A stretch of 64,000 nucleotides of DNA from Leptobrachium leishanense (GCA_009667805.1 CM019067.1:163171073-163235072); one strand, 5' to 3'. Counted from the stretch's first letter, positions 23,431 to 34,285 are shown. Translations and numbers: made by a program. Notes: generated by a model not told the origin, from the letters alone.

Positions 23431-23951
23431 AGACTGGAACCACATGGAGGGGGAAGATGCTGACTGGGAGACACAGCCCCAGCATCAGTAGAAGGAACAG
23501 GATACAACGTGGTTTCCCCAGCACAGCAACCAGGCCCTGCTCCACCTCTGTTTGGGTAGTTCCCCCCACAGGGATTGGACAGGAAGGTGATGACAGTGGC
23601 TGGGAGGCTGGGCCATGAGTCTATGACCTCAGCATGAATGACTGGGGTTCCCTGTCTCCTGAGTCACACTCCACCTCCAGAGGGGGTGGACCAAGGAGGC
23701 GGGGGTCTGACTATACAAACCAGTAACACAATCATATCATTGCTTAGTTGTTGTCTAACCTTCCTATAGACACAAGCAAGCTCCATAGTTCCTATCTGGG
23801 ACCTGACCGTTCTTCATAGATCTTCAGTACCTAACCTTTGACTCCCTTCATTGACTCTTTGCCTGATTTACCGACCACTAGATTTGCTTGCCGATATTGT
23901 ACTTCGCCAACCAACCCTGCATATTGAGGTTCAACCTAGAGACTCTTGATA
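23415..23951 (+). repeat. 3' LTR of the Gypsy element
   Basis: Starts TGTCAGG at 23415 and ends TTGATA at 23951 (terminal CA changed to TA), directly followed by the CCTGC duplication. It carries an insertion relative to the 5' LTR near 23893-23910. The TATA box reads TATACAAA here. Confidence 0.87.
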
Positions 23952-23956
23952 CCTGC

Positions 23957-24482
23957 CCCGCACTCCCCCGCCATCTGTCTCTGCTGCTTTTCACTGCCCT
24001 AAGCCTATGCAATATGCGTAGCTGAATGATACGCTAATTGCGTAAGCTGGCAAGATAAGTCTACAGCGTGTGTCTGGCGATGCCTACTTCCTGAATCTAT
24101 GCTCTTCAGTGCCTCAGAGAGGCAATGCAAGCAATGGAATGGCTTGGACCAATAGGAAAGCACTATTGGTCAAAGCCATTCATAAAAACACACTCACGTC
24201 ACTCCATCTGTCAATCAGCAGCCGGGCTGGCCAATCAGCAGCCAGACTGACCAATCAGCGGCCAGGATGGGCGGCTGGGTTGGCCAATCAGCAGCCAGGC
24301 TGGATTACTCACATAGATACCCTCCTGCCTGGCACTGCTTGCCACAGGCTCCTGCACAAGGCAGAGCAGATCCAGCAATTCCCCCATCACCAACCCAGCT
24401 GCCTGAACCAGAGGACCCCAGAGGAGACCCTACACTAGCACACTGCAGGAAGCCGGTAAGGGGAGGGGGACTCAGCTAGTAA
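23957..24482. repeat. GC-rich spacer with CCAATCAG repeat
   Basis: At 24210-24305 a unit of about 22-25 bp, GCCAATCAGCAGCCAGGCTG, recurs about four times with variation. Each unit holds a CCAAT word. This is probably part of the hAT-like repeat that hosts the Gypsy insertion. The open frames here are products of the repeat. Nothing else is recognised in 23957-24482. Confidence 0.6.
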
Positions 24483-24860
24483 ACAGCACTGAGAGGGGCT
24501 GCAGGCACATCCTGGGTGCACTGAGAGGGGCTGCAGGCACATCCTGAGTGCACTGAGAGGGGCTGCAGGCACATCCTGGGGAGCACTGAGAGGTGAGCAG
24601 GCACATCCTGCAGAGCACTGAGAGCTGAGCAGGCCACATCCTAGGGAGCACTGAGAGGGGAGCACTGAGAGGGGAACAGGCACATCCTGGGGAGCACTGA
24701 GAGGTGAGCAAGGCACATCCTGGGGAGCACTAAGAGGGGAGCAGGAACATCCTGGAGAGCAATGAGAGGCGAGCAGGCACATCCTGGGGAGCAATGAGAG
24801 GCAATCAGCCAGATTCTGGGGTGCATTGAGAGCCAAGCAGCCAGCTCCTGGGGAGTAGTT
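24483..24860. repeat. Minisatellite, GCACTGAGAGGGG unit
   Basis: About ten imperfect units of 33-40 bp built on GAGCACTGAGAGG, GAGCAGGCACATCCTG. The units become more divergent to the right. Open frames on the minus strand (Cys, Ser, Pro rich) are artefacts of the repeat. Confidence 0.8.
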
Positions 24861-24919
24861 ATTAGTAGGGGATTACCAGATGCCATATACTTGCCATATA
24901 CCAGATGCCATATACTTAC

Positions 24920-25912
24920 AAGTTTACAGAAAAATTGGCGTCGCGCCCATACTCACGGGAGTGACTGCAACGGCCACGAGTAACAGCCCAGTTAATGTAT
25001 AAAACATAACAAGAGGAAAAAAGTGTAATCTGCGCTTGTTTCTATGTATTTCCATGTACAACAAAACACTGAGGTTTTAGTTTGTTTCAATGGCCATTGC
25101 AACGTAAGCTCACTCGCCCCTTCAAGGCACCTCTTTGTAGAGTGAGTACCTAACCAATGCACTAAAAGCCGCTCTACTGAGCAGCTCCATGCCCCTCCTG
25201 CTGCTTTTCAGCTAAGGAGAGGCAGAAAGATGGTGGGTTTTATTTATACACGCACCAAACACTTCCCATTTGGGGTTAAAAACAAAAACATGGAAAAAGG
25301 AACAGCTGCAAAACAACGAACTGGTGTTACAAGCATAATATAAATACATACAGAAAAAATGGCATCATGCCCATACTCACGGGAGCAGCTGCAACAGCCA
25401 GGAGTAACAGCCCAGTTAATGTATAAAACATAACAAGAGGAAAAAGGTGTCATCTGCGCTCGTTTCTATGTATTTCCATGTACAACAAAACGCTATGAGG
25501 TTTTAGCTTGTTTCAATGGCCATTGCAACGTAAGCTCACTCGCCCCTTCAAGGCAACTCTTTGTAGAGTGAGTACCTGTTACCCTTGGCTGTTGCAGCCA
25601 CTCCCGTGAGTATGGGCGCGACACCATTTTTTCTGTATGTATGTATATTATGCTTGTAACACCAGTTCGTCGTTTTGCAGCTGTTCCTTTTTCCATGTTT
25701 TTGTGTTGCTGAAAAGCAGCAGGAGGGGCATGGAGCTGCTCAGTAGAGTGTCTCTTGGTACATTGGTTAGGTACTCACTCTACAAAGAGGTGCCTTGAAG
25801 AGGCCAGTGAGCCATTGAAACAAACTAAAACCTCATAGTGTTTTGTTGTATATGGAAATACATAGAAACAAGCGCAGATGATACCTTTTTCCTCTTGTTA
25901 TGTTATATACTT
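24920..25912. repeat. Large fold-back: direct and inverted copies of one sequence
   Basis: The block 24927-25210 recurs in the same orientation at 25345-25580 and inverted at 25590-25910. Shared phrases are CCCATACTCACGGGAG, AACATAACAAGAGGAAAA and TCTATGTATTTCCATGTACA with their inverses. The segment 25285-25420 pairs with 25585-25705, with about 165 bases between as the loop. No coding potential. Confidence 0.8.
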
Positions 25913-27452
25913 GCAAGTTGTCTTTTGCAAATCACTGCTCCAACTCAAATATGGGCTAATGAGTTTACTAGACGTTGATTTATTTTTTCTGTTACTGTTG
26001 AACTAATTATTTAATTACACTCTCACCTGATGGCAGCAGGAGTTAATCCTGATAGTGGGTCAGCTTCTGAAAAGCACACCATCTTCCATACCTAATGGTC
26101 TACAAATTATTGAGGAGGAGATCAATATAAACAAATTGAACAAAGATACCACAACATTGATTTATTGATTTAATTGAGGAGGGGGTATCTCTAACTCTGT
26201 TTGAAAGTTATAGATCATGATAATTAAGCTATATGTTAAGTAAAAATAAACTGTATTGCTCAGAATTTTCTTTAAAATATTGTATCAAGTCAAGTCAAGT
26301 TTAACTGGCATAGAAATCTCACTCACTATTTGAAAATTAATGGTACCTTTCTGTTTATTTACATTTGTTCCAAACATATCATATTGTGCACATTTTAAGT
26401 TATTAAATTCTTGGAGGATTGTACACAGAAAAAGTAATCGACTTTATGCAAATTGTTATGTATCAAAATGAGAGCAGATGGTACTCATCACAGCACATTT
26501 TTTCCTCTTTTGACTCTACAGGCTTTGTTTAAACCAAACACCAAAATATGCAAGCGACTGTAATTCTAATTGTTCTAATTTATGCCACAAGCTCCTTAAA
26601 AAAGCTCCTTATTTCAGTTCCCGTTCAAAGCTTCGAAAAATATGAAGAAAAGTATCTAACGGTAAAGTTAACATTGATAATTGAGTGGTGTGCTCTTAAA
26701 CAGTAATGTTTTCAACTAAAAAGTAATGAACAATTCTGGTGTTTTAAGACGGAAATATATTTGAATAAAAAGTAAAACTAATTTTAATACATTCATATTC
26801 AAGAAAAACCAAGTATGTTAACTTTCCTCCTGATGGCTATAATGAAGATGAATAACACATTGAGAGTTGTGTAAACAAAATCTGTTTGAGATATGTGTTA
26901 ATTTGGTAGCGGAGGCTCTGCTGTAGGTAAACCAAGGTAAAATGACTTTATGATCTATACTAGAAGAAATAAAAAAAAGAAAATAAGTGTCTGAGTTTCT
27001 ATATGCCAGACAAATTGTGTATAATATCAAGAGATATGAGACATTCTAAACTGAGTGATGTATATAGATAACCACTTACATAAAGCAGTTTGTTCAAACT
27101 TCCCTATAATTAAAATATCTGCAATGAAACAGCAGTTGCCAATGCAGAAATCATAACTTTTACTGTATTAAATTAAGTCCACAGGCACTCTGACTTATGT
27201 ATTATCATTATATAGTAATTTGCAATAAGGAAAGGAACACAGAGCCGGAGAATCTTTGATCTCTTAATCTTATTTTGAAATCCTGCCAGTTAGGGATGAG
27301 ACACTCATTTATTAAAGTGTATATAAGCACATTTGGATTATTTTTCAAGTATATCTTTGAAAACGTATTTAAAGAAACTCGCACTTATTAGAAAACTTCT
27401 ACATAAAAAAATCATTAAGAACAATGTTCACTGTTTAATTGCATTATTATTA
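25913..27452. other. AT-rich DNA, no gene seen
   Basis: No protein-like frame or terminal repeats. A short CAAGT triplet-like repeat occurs at 26286-26300. Nothing else stands out. Confidence 0.6.
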
Positions 27453-27879
27453 GGCTAGGGTCAGACGAAAGCATTTTTCCCCGCGAACGTGAAAAAGTGC
27501 GTCCGAACGCATTGACGTATTTTTTCACGGAATGCGCAAAAACGGTCTGACGACACGCATTTTCAGGCGTGATTTTGTACGGATCGTCAATAAAACTCTT
27601 TTTGCGTCTGGACGTTATGTAGGCTGGACATTAGCAGTGTCTGACGTCTCCTAATCACGCAAACACGCCGCTATGCCGCAGCTGCGCACTCAGTACGTCA
27701 GTACTAGCGGTTCAGCGTTCTCAGAAAAATGCGTTCAAATTCCACTTGCGTTGCACGGCCGGACTTTTGTGCGGCCGTACATCGTATATTGGCCGTTATT
27801 GCCCATCATCTGCTGCTAGTGCGGCCGTAATTATGTGCGCCAGAACGCACGTTAAAAGTGCGCTGGTCTGACCCCAGCC
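27453..27879. mobile_element. PIF/Harbinger-like MITE, copy 2
   Basis: A 427-bp element with ends GGCTAGGGTCAGAC and GTCTGACCCCAGCC, flanked by TTA on both sides (27450-27452, 27880-27882). It is colinear with the copy at 14372-14797 but in opposite orientation judging by interior words (TATATTGGCCGT, GTTCTCAGAAAAATGCG). Non-coding. Confidence 0.87.
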
Positions 27880-28189
27880 TTAGCAAACAAGAGTTGGATT
27901 CATGACTTTTTTAGACTAATAAAAATCTTATGTATATCTGTATACCTAGGGATACGTCATGATCAAGTCAATCAAGCCCCATGCCTCTTGGGCCTGACCC
28001 TGCTGGCCACACATGAGTGCCCTTTCTTTGGGCACTCTCCTTGCCTTCACAACTGACTCAGTTCAGGACAGACCACCAGTGGATAGATTGGTCCCCTGCT
28101 GTCCCAATTCAGCATTTTATTTGCCTGTGGATCCCACCAAGGCCATGTTCCTTCACAGGAACACAACATTTTCTGCTGCAGTCACAAGT

Positions 28190-28327
28190 TGAGCCCCGCG
28201 GATACCGGCAAGCCGGCCCAGCGCTGGCTTCCGGTATCGGGGGGAGGTATCGGGCCATTTGCACGAGTACCAAGTACCCGTGCAAATGGCAGTATCGGCA
28301 CCAATACTAGTATCGGTGCATCCCTAA
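28190..28327. mobile_element. hAT-like right-end fragment (GGTGCATCCCTA end)
   Basis: Shares the GC-rich right-end region of the hAT at 7613-9950: GGCTTCCGGTATC, a 12-bp hairpin GCCATTTGCACG with its inverse, and the terminal TACTAGTATCGGTGCATCCC. No left end was found, so the fragment is truncated. The neighbouring 27883-28189 holds nothing I recognise. Confidence 0.6.
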
Positions 28328-28714
28328 TAGAAACCTTTTAATATTATTGTAGAAAAAAAAAATTATCAGTTAGCCACTGATACAGTAGGAAATAGACCAC
28401 ATTGTTACATAGGTACCTCGACCCGCTTGAGAGTCGATACATCTATGTTTTGAAACCATATCTGGGCCTTGAAACCGCTGGTATCTTGGCTCCCCCTGCT
28501 GTTGGCCTCTTTTCCGATATCAGAGACGCAAAAATTAGGGACACAAACAAAGGGTTTATTCAGAATAGACCAAACTTGCCACCAAAGGGCACTGAATGGT
28601 GAATTTGTGTCAGGGACCGGGTTCTGGTGACACTGGTGATGTGGATATGAACCCAGGCTACAGTAAAATAAAGACAGCAAGGGTTAGAACTGTTTGGACA
28701 TAGACATATGACAT
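28328..28714. other. Unassigned DNA
   Basis: Contains GGGTTTATTCAGAATAGACC at 28551, resembling the GGGATTTATTCTGAACCAGG phrase inside the solo LTR at 44450, so this may be a decayed LTR piece. No clear boundaries. The ORFs here are not convincing. Confidence 0.35.
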
Positions 28715-29196
28715 AGACATCTTAGAGAGAGTTCAGAGAAGGGCTACTAAAATGGTGTACGGCTTGAAGGAGAAAAGTTACCAGGAAAGGCTTAATGATC
28801 TTAACATGTACAGCTTGGAAAAAAGACGCGACAGAGGAGATATGATAGAAACATTTAAATACGTAAAGGGAATCCACAAGGTAGAGGAAGGGAGTATATT
28901 TAAAAGGAAACAAAGTAGCAAAACAAGAGGACATAGTCTTAGATTAGAGGGGCAAAGGTTTAAAAGTAACATCAGAAAGCATTATTTTACTGAGAGGGTG
29001 GTGGATACATGGAACAGTCTTCCAGTTGAAGTGGTAGAGGCCAAAACAGTAATTGAATATAAGCAGGCATGGGATAGGCATAAGGCTATCCTAAACAAAA
29101 GATAAATCCAGGTAAAGTATCCATGTAATTGGGCAGACTAGATGGGCCGAAAGGTTCTTATCTGCCGACATTTTTCTATGTTTCTATGTTTCTATA
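28715..29196 (+). mobile_element. 5'-truncated non-LTR retrotransposon (LINE) with 3' tail, copy 1
   Basis: One frame reads RVQRRATKMVYGLKEKSY, then RGDMIETFKYVKG, then FTERVVDTWNSLPVEVVEAK, ending with stop at 29105. This is the C-terminal tail of a CR1/L2/Rex-type LINE reverse transcriptase protein; the polymerase domain itself is missing through 5' truncation. The 3' untranslated part contains GACTAGATGGGCCGAAAGG and ends in TTTCTATG repeats instead of poly(A). No target duplication was found. Copy 2 is at 45942. Confidence 0.8.
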
Positions 29197-29649
29197 TATA
29201 TTGAATAAACTGGAGGAAAAACAAAAAGGCAGGAATCTGTATAAATTATAAGTCTTTAGGAAACAATAGACGATATTTGAAGACACAGTCTTTGCTGCTA
29301 ATGGAAGCTGGAAACCTGGATGAATATGGATCTGTGAAGAGCAGGCTGGCAGCATTCGTGGATGGTCAAAATACCGGCCAGGGTTTGGTGCACAGGTAAG
29401 ATCAGACTGGATAGCCACGGGCTCTGGAGCAATTATTGCAGGTCCGTACAATGGAAGATTCAGAAGTTAATGTCAGAGCATTGGCTGGATGTGGGTGTGG
29501 TTCTCTTAAAGGAACCCAGTCAATGCTAATGAGATACATATGATGTTGCTGCAGGAGGTCTGAGGGAATGTGTATTAACAAATACATTAGCAGGCTACCA
29601 GGGTTGGAATCAGGATTTGGTTCTTTTTCTGCGGCGTCGCCGTGGACCT
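29197..29649. other. Unassigned DNA
   Basis: No protein-like frame and no repeat boundaries recognised. It may continue whatever element lies at 28328-28714, with the LINE inserted between, but no target duplication supports this. Confidence 0.35.
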
Positions 29650-29970
29650 GACAATTTGACTGTATGGAGCAATTTCAGAGCAGTTATCTCTATTCAAAAA
29701 GCTGTCAATTCGCCAAATACTGGTGAACTGCCAGTGAAATACGGTGCAGTTCGCAGCAGATCGGCGATCTTCGGTGGCAGTGAAATTGTCCCATACAGAA
29801 GTAATGGTTAATCTATTCAGAGAACAGTCAGTATTCAGTTTGACAAGTTTAAACAGGGGAATCCCCTAGGAATCAATGTAAAACAATTATATTGTTTTTT
29901 TATTCAACCATTTATTCTTTTCATTTTCAGCAAAAAAAATTATATATTTTGTATCAGACCTTATTATTTT
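29650..29970 (+). mobile_element. CAGGGTTATTCA-family fragment
   Basis: Shares with 3060-3260 and 46690-46910 the phrases CCAAATACTGGTGAACTGCC, AAGTAATGGTTAATCTATTC and AGGGGAATCCC, then T-rich DNA with CATTTTCAGCAAAAAA. Terminal repeats are not preserved. Confidence 0.6.
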
Positions 29971-29997
29971 TAATTATTATTATCCCCTTGGCTGTGA

Positions 29998-30190
29998 ATG
30001 ACGTATGGGGAAAGTCCTGGGGATTCTCGGCAACATGAGGACGTCCCCCACACGTCACAGTGTTTCTGCAGCCAAACGGGAAGACCCCGACCACTCTGGT
30101 TGGAGTCCTCCAGCAGTCTGACTTCCTTGAAGTTGGGCTGTCCTGTGGAACCCCTCCCAGCGTACATACGTAATCACCGGCGTGCAATGA
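29998..30190. repeat. GC-rich repeat related to 11205-11490
   Basis: Shares GGGGAATC-type and CACACGTC words and the CTGCAGCCAA phrase with the block at 11205-11490, partly in inverted order. Family unknown. Open frames on the minus strand are not convincing. Confidence 0.4.
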
Positions 30191-30392
30191 TGTAATTTTC
30201 AAGCACCACCCAGCAGAACAGGGGGAAATATATATATATATGCGTGTTTATTATTGCACTCACTTTTATTATTGCACTCACTGTCTCACTTTTTTGCATC
30301 CTGGATCTGTTACTACACAGAACCCTAAAATCAATGCTATGCCACACTGTGGCTTTCTAGCAGAGATAAGGTTATGCAACTGGTCAAAGCCA

Positions 30393-30442
30393 CTCCTAGG
30401 GCAGCGCTGTTTCAGGTTTGTTGGACCCTCATCAGCTAAGAG
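30393..30442 (-). ncRNA. Hammerhead ribozyme sequence (type I), near-intact
   Basis: On the minus strand the order is: stem I 5' strand CTCTTAG; core CTGATGA (30429-30435, exact consensus); stem II GGT and ACC around CCAACAA; core GAAA (30410-30413, exact); stem III from ACAGCGCTG, self-complementary; then CTAGGAG, which pairs with CTCTTAG over seven positions. The only departure from consensus is at the base before the cleavage site: GCC where GTC is expected. Hammerheads of this layout are known in amphibian genomes and in Penelope-like elements. The flanks (30240-30480) may be a short Penelope-like or retrozyme repeat; no ORF is present. Confidence 0.65.
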
Positions 30443-30676
30443 CTAGGCATTATGACCCGTTGCAGTGGCTGCTTGGGACCCGTAGGGCAAGTCAGTATCT
30501 ACAACAGTTGAAAAACAGTTGAAAAAAGTGAGATAAAAGGCCTCCACACTATAATAAGTGTGTTTATTATTGCAGAAGCCACCTGCACATCACAGCAATT
30601 CGATGAATTGCATCCCAGAGCTCCTGTGCCACATTCCCCATATGCAGCAAGGAATTCTGGGTAGGATATGCATATA

Positions 30677-30678
<2 letters not shown>

Positions 30679-30710
<32 letters not shown>
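30679..30710. repeat. (AT)n microsatellite
   Basis: About 15 AT dinucleotides directly left of the TAGACATGTG element end. The AT tract hides any target duplication there. Confidence 0.9.
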
Positions 30711-30714
<4 letters not shown>

Positions 30715-32347
30715 CATGTGCATTTCGTATTGTCAAAATTCAGTTTTCGTCCGAGATTTGCATTTTCATTATTTTTTTTGGTTCTAAAAAATTTAATATT
30801 GGACGTCCGATTATTACGAATCGGCTGAAATTATGATTTTTGGGTGAAATTTTATGTTTCCTAACTCATTTTAAAGAAACAAGGTTTTTTTCCTCATAGG
30901 TTTCAAAGTAAAAGTGGAATATTTTCGTTTTTATTAAATATTTCTTAAACCGTTTATTTTTTTCACTTGCAGCAATAAACGATTTTGTTTATTTATTTTT
31001 TAGGATTTTGTTGGGTGAAATTTTAGGTTTCCTAACTTTTTTTAAAGAAACTAGGCTTTTTTACCCATAGGTTTCAATAATACTGCAGAGAGGTGCTTCC
31101 CAGCAGTGTGTGGATTCATATGCTGCATTAATTATACTGCAGATAGGCGCTGTCTGGCTGTGTGTGGATTCATATGCTGCATTAATTATACCGCAGAGAG
31201 GCGCTTCCCAGCAGTGTGTGGATTCATATGCTGCATTAATTATACTGGAGAGAGGTGCTTCCCAGCAGTGTGCGGATTCATATGCTGCATTAATTATACA
31301 GCAGAGATGTGTTTCCCAGCAGTGTGTGGATTCATATGCAGCATTACTTATACTGCAGATAGGCGCTTCCCAGAAGTGTGTGGACTGGATTCATATGCTG
31401 CATTAATTTAATTATACTGCAGAGAGGTGCTTCCCAGCAGTGTGTGGATTCATATGCTTCATTAATTATACTGCAGAGAGGTGCTTCCCAGCAGTGTGTG
31501 GATTCATATGCTGCATTAATTATACTGCAGAGAGGTGCTTCCCAGCAGTGTGTGGATTCATATGCTTCATTAATTATACTGTGCAGAGAGGCACTTCCCA
31601 GCAGTGTGTGGATTCATATGCTTCATTAAGTATACTGCAGAGAGGTGCTTCCCAGCAGTGTGCGGATTCATATGCTTCATTAATTATACTGCAGAGAGGT
31701 GCTTCCCAGCAGTGTGTGGATTCATATGCTTCATTAATTATACTGTGCAGAGAGGCGCTTCCCAGCAGTGTGTGGATTCATATGCTTCATTAAGTATACT
31801 GCAGAGAGGTGCTTCCCAGCAGTGTGTGGATTCATATGCTTCATTAAGTATACTGCAGAGAGGTGCTTCCCAGCAGTGTGTGGATTCATATACTTCATTA
31901 ATTATACTGTGCAGAGAGGCACTTCCCAGCAGTGTGTGGATTCATATGCTTCATTAATTATACTGCAGAGAGGTGCTTCCCAGCAGTGTGTGGATTCATA
32001 TACTTCATTAAGTATACTGTGCAGAGAGGTGCTTCCCAAAAGTGTGTGGATTCATATCCTGTGTTAATTATACTGCAGAGAGGCGCTTCCCAGCAGTGTG
32101 TGGGTTCATATGCTGCATTAATTATACTGCAGAGAAGTGCCTCCGTTGAGCCTAAGTGTGTGGATTCATATCCTGCATTACGATTAGTTTTGGATCATTT
32201 GGTTCTGATTTTTTTTTTCGTTTTAGATCATGTCATTCTGGTTTATTTTTTGTTTCAGATCATTTGGTTCCTGGGGGTCTGATGTCTGTGTATACAGATA
32301 TCTGGGGTTGAATTTGGATTCGGAACTAAACAAAATGCACATGTCTA
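30711..32347. mobile_element. hAT-like element (TAGACATGTGCA ends) carrying a satellite
   Basis: Left end TAGACATGTGCATTTCGT and right end ACAAAATGCACATGTCTA are inverted repeats. The left flank is an AT microsatellite, so no target duplication can be shown. The interior has a partial tandem copy (GTGAAATTTTA, GTTTCCTAAC at 30852 and 31012) and then the 54-bp satellite. A relative with clear 8-bp duplications is at 60492-62010. Confidence 0.65.
31085..32175. repeat. 54-bp satellite array, about 19-20 units
   Basis: The unit contains GCAGAGAGGTGCTTCCCAGC, AGTGTGTGGATTCATATGC and TTCATTAATTATACT. Period is 54 bp. Some units carry two extra bases (CTGTGCAGAG) at 31581, 31745, 31909 and 32019, with spacings of 164, 164 and 110. 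This shows a three-unit higher-order repeat in the right half. The left units use CTGCATTAA and the right units CTTCATTAA. The long overlapping frames across the array are by-products of the repeat. Confidence 0.92.
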
Positions 32348-32648
32348 GTGAAATTTAGGTTTCCTAACTTTTAGAGTTTTCGTTCAATGATTTTTTTGCA
32401 AACAGCGCTTCAATAATGAAAGTGAATCCAAATCCAACCCGAAAACAAAAGTGATCCAAAAACGATTTTGGACAATCTGATATTTCGGATCACTTAGAAA
32501 TTATGAATCTCGGTGAAATATCAAACGAACCGAAACGAAAAAAAAGAAAATGTTTTAAATGGCCTGAAATCACCCGAAACAAAAAAATGGAAAGAAAAAA
32601 TCTGAAACGAAAAAAAGAAACAAAAAAAAAATGCTGTGCACAAGTCTA
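32348..32648. mobile_element. Remnant of a second TAGACATGTGCA-family element
   Basis: Begins with GTGAAATTTAGGTTTCCTAA, which repeats 31012, includes TTTTTTGCAAACAGCGCTTC, and ends TGTGCACAAGTCTA at 32648, a variant right end. It is best read as the right part of an outer element into which the 30711-32347 unit duplicated or inserted. Confidence 0.45.
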
Positions 32649-34145
32649 TGAAACATTACTCCACACTCAGAAATTAACTTTGAATAAGGAAATGACAGAT
32701 AAATACGAGCTGTGTTTAAAAAGTTCCATGCATGGTATGAGAAAAAAAACAAAACGGTCTGTGGTTCTGATTGTCGACGGCCGACTCGTACATGGCTCAT
32801 CCTGGCATCATCGTACATGGCAATAGCCAGCAAATAGTGTCAAATGAAAACGTATTAATGTGAATACTTATTAAGACACCAAATTATGATTTATGGATCA
32901 GTGTTTTTATTTGGGGTCTATTAGTGAGGGGGGTGCTCAATTTCACAAATTTCCTGCCATTACACTGTGCAGGATTCCAGAATCATGGCCAACTCCTTCC
33001 TGGTGGTTTGACCTATTGGTATTGGCTTTGCAATATGCAATAGTGGTTTATGTGATTATCCTTGCAATACAGTTGACACACATTACGGAGACACTTACAA
33101 ATAGGGAATCTCTGCCTTGTTGAGAGGAGACTTTCCCGATTCACTTTGCATCCCATATCTCAAGGTATAGGAATGTGAATTAACAGTAGGGGTCCATTAA
33201 AGCTGAGCTGTAAGAACAATGTGCGGCTCGGCTGGAATAGTGACTTCAGCCGTCAAGTAATTAGACAATAATTTGTTCACGTTTCACATGTCATGAATAT
33301 GGGAAGGGTGCGAGAAAGGTCCTCAGGTGGGGCAGTGGGGTGATCAGTGGATCACAATGAAGAGCTTTAGTACATATACAGAAAGAAAGAGACATGGAAG
33401 AAATATCGCATCTATTGTATATAATACGTTTTGTATATTATGAAATGTAGGTCATTAAAATGTCTTCCTTGCTTTGCTTTACAATGAACAGCATTACAGG
33501 AAAGACAATTAATTTATATCTTATATGTAGAGAAAAGGTGTATTTAATTAGTGTATATTATATGGTTCCATCCCAGTCTTTATTAATTAGCCCAACATGA
33601 TGCTTGCCTTTAGATTAATGTACCTGTACTTATATTTTTTCTTATTTTATTAGACTTTGGAGTATTTAAGTGTTCTTCAAAATTTGTTTTTAAAATATAG
33701 AAATGTAGGTCTATATTTGTGTTCATTTATAATAGAAAGCAGCATATAAATGTAGGGCCCTATTCTAATGTTAGTGTTAAATGGCAGACAATACAGATAA
33801 TTGAAGAACTGTTTCCATTACCGTCTGCCATTTAATACCGGTATTACGACAGAACCGCTTTCTCAGCAGCTCCAGTTATAACCCTTGTTAGGTGTTAACA
33901 CCACTAATAGCCACAGGTGTTATCTGTCCAGGAGTCCATAGGATCTGGCCGGGGAGGTGGAGGGATACATGGAGGAACAGTGGGAACTATTTGTTCCCAT
34001 TGATCCTCTGCCCACAGAATGAGGAAGTGACGGATCGTGACACTCTCGCCATCGAGGGATCTAATGGGAGTATTGGATTTTTTGTGGGTTAGATCAATGC
34101 ATTCGGTGATTGTACTAACACGCAATCGCTTAACACCCTAGCCTG
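32649..34145. other. Non-genic DNA, 1.5 kb
   Basis: No protein family recognised. The 76-residue frame at 32893-33123 has a hydrophobic stretch but no homologous motif, and I do not call it. Inverted TGGCAGAC and GTCTGCCA words near 33782 and 33823 suggest a small decayed fold-back. Confidence 0.45.
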
Positions 34146-34149
34146 AAAG

Positions 34150-34285
34150 ACATTATTCTTTTCAGAATAATGTCAGACCGAGATGGAGAATGAACGCTTG
34201 AAGTAGTTCATTCTCCATCTGCTGGGGCCACATGAGAATGTTCCCTTGATAAAGGTAATTTGACTGAAACTTTGGGACGTCTGCT
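34150..34285. other. Two strong hairpins followed by a hammerhead-like motif
   Basis: The first hairpin has GACATTATTCT and its exact inverse around a four-base loop (34149-34174). The second has GATGGAGAATGAAC and its exact inverse around 10 bases (34182-34219). They are followed by TTGATAAAGG ... ACTGAAAC (34237-34266), which resembles the core order of Penelope-type minimal hammerheads but with changed core bases. Function unproven. Confidence 0.4.

Larger units (their letters stand above)
18689..23951 (+). mobile_element. Ty3/Gypsy LTR retrotransposon (chromodomain lineage), full-length, decayed
   Basis: A 5263-bp element. It has two LTRs beginning TGTCAGGACTCACC (520 and 537 bp) and a 5-bp target duplication CCTGC (18684-18688, 23952-23956). 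Gene order is gag, protease, reverse transcriptase, RNase H, integrase, chromodomain, as in vertebrate Sushi-like chromoviruses. A purine tract (GGGGGGGATTA) precedes the 3' LTR. A tRNA-complementary primer site is not obvious after the 5' LTR. Multiple stops and frameshifts make it inactive. Confidence 0.93.

Noticed and set aside
24435..24886. Cys/Ser/Pro-rich minus-strand frames
   Set aside because: Minisatellite translation.
27947..28327. Complete hAT element starting at the TAGGGATACG word
   Set aside because: The left word does not match the inverse of the right end beyond eight bases and no 8-bp duplication was found.
31085..32175. CRISPR-like array
   Set aside because: Units are contiguous without unique spacers; it is a satellite in a eukaryotic genome.
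31106..32282. Chain of overlapping open frames rich in CGFICCINYTAE-type words
   Set aside because: Translation of the 54-bp satellite; frames change with the two-base variants, so no real protein.
32893..33123. 76-residue open frame with a hydrophobic segment
   Set aside because: No family motif, no neighbouring exon signals that I can support, and surrounded by non-coding DNA; a chance frame is more likely.
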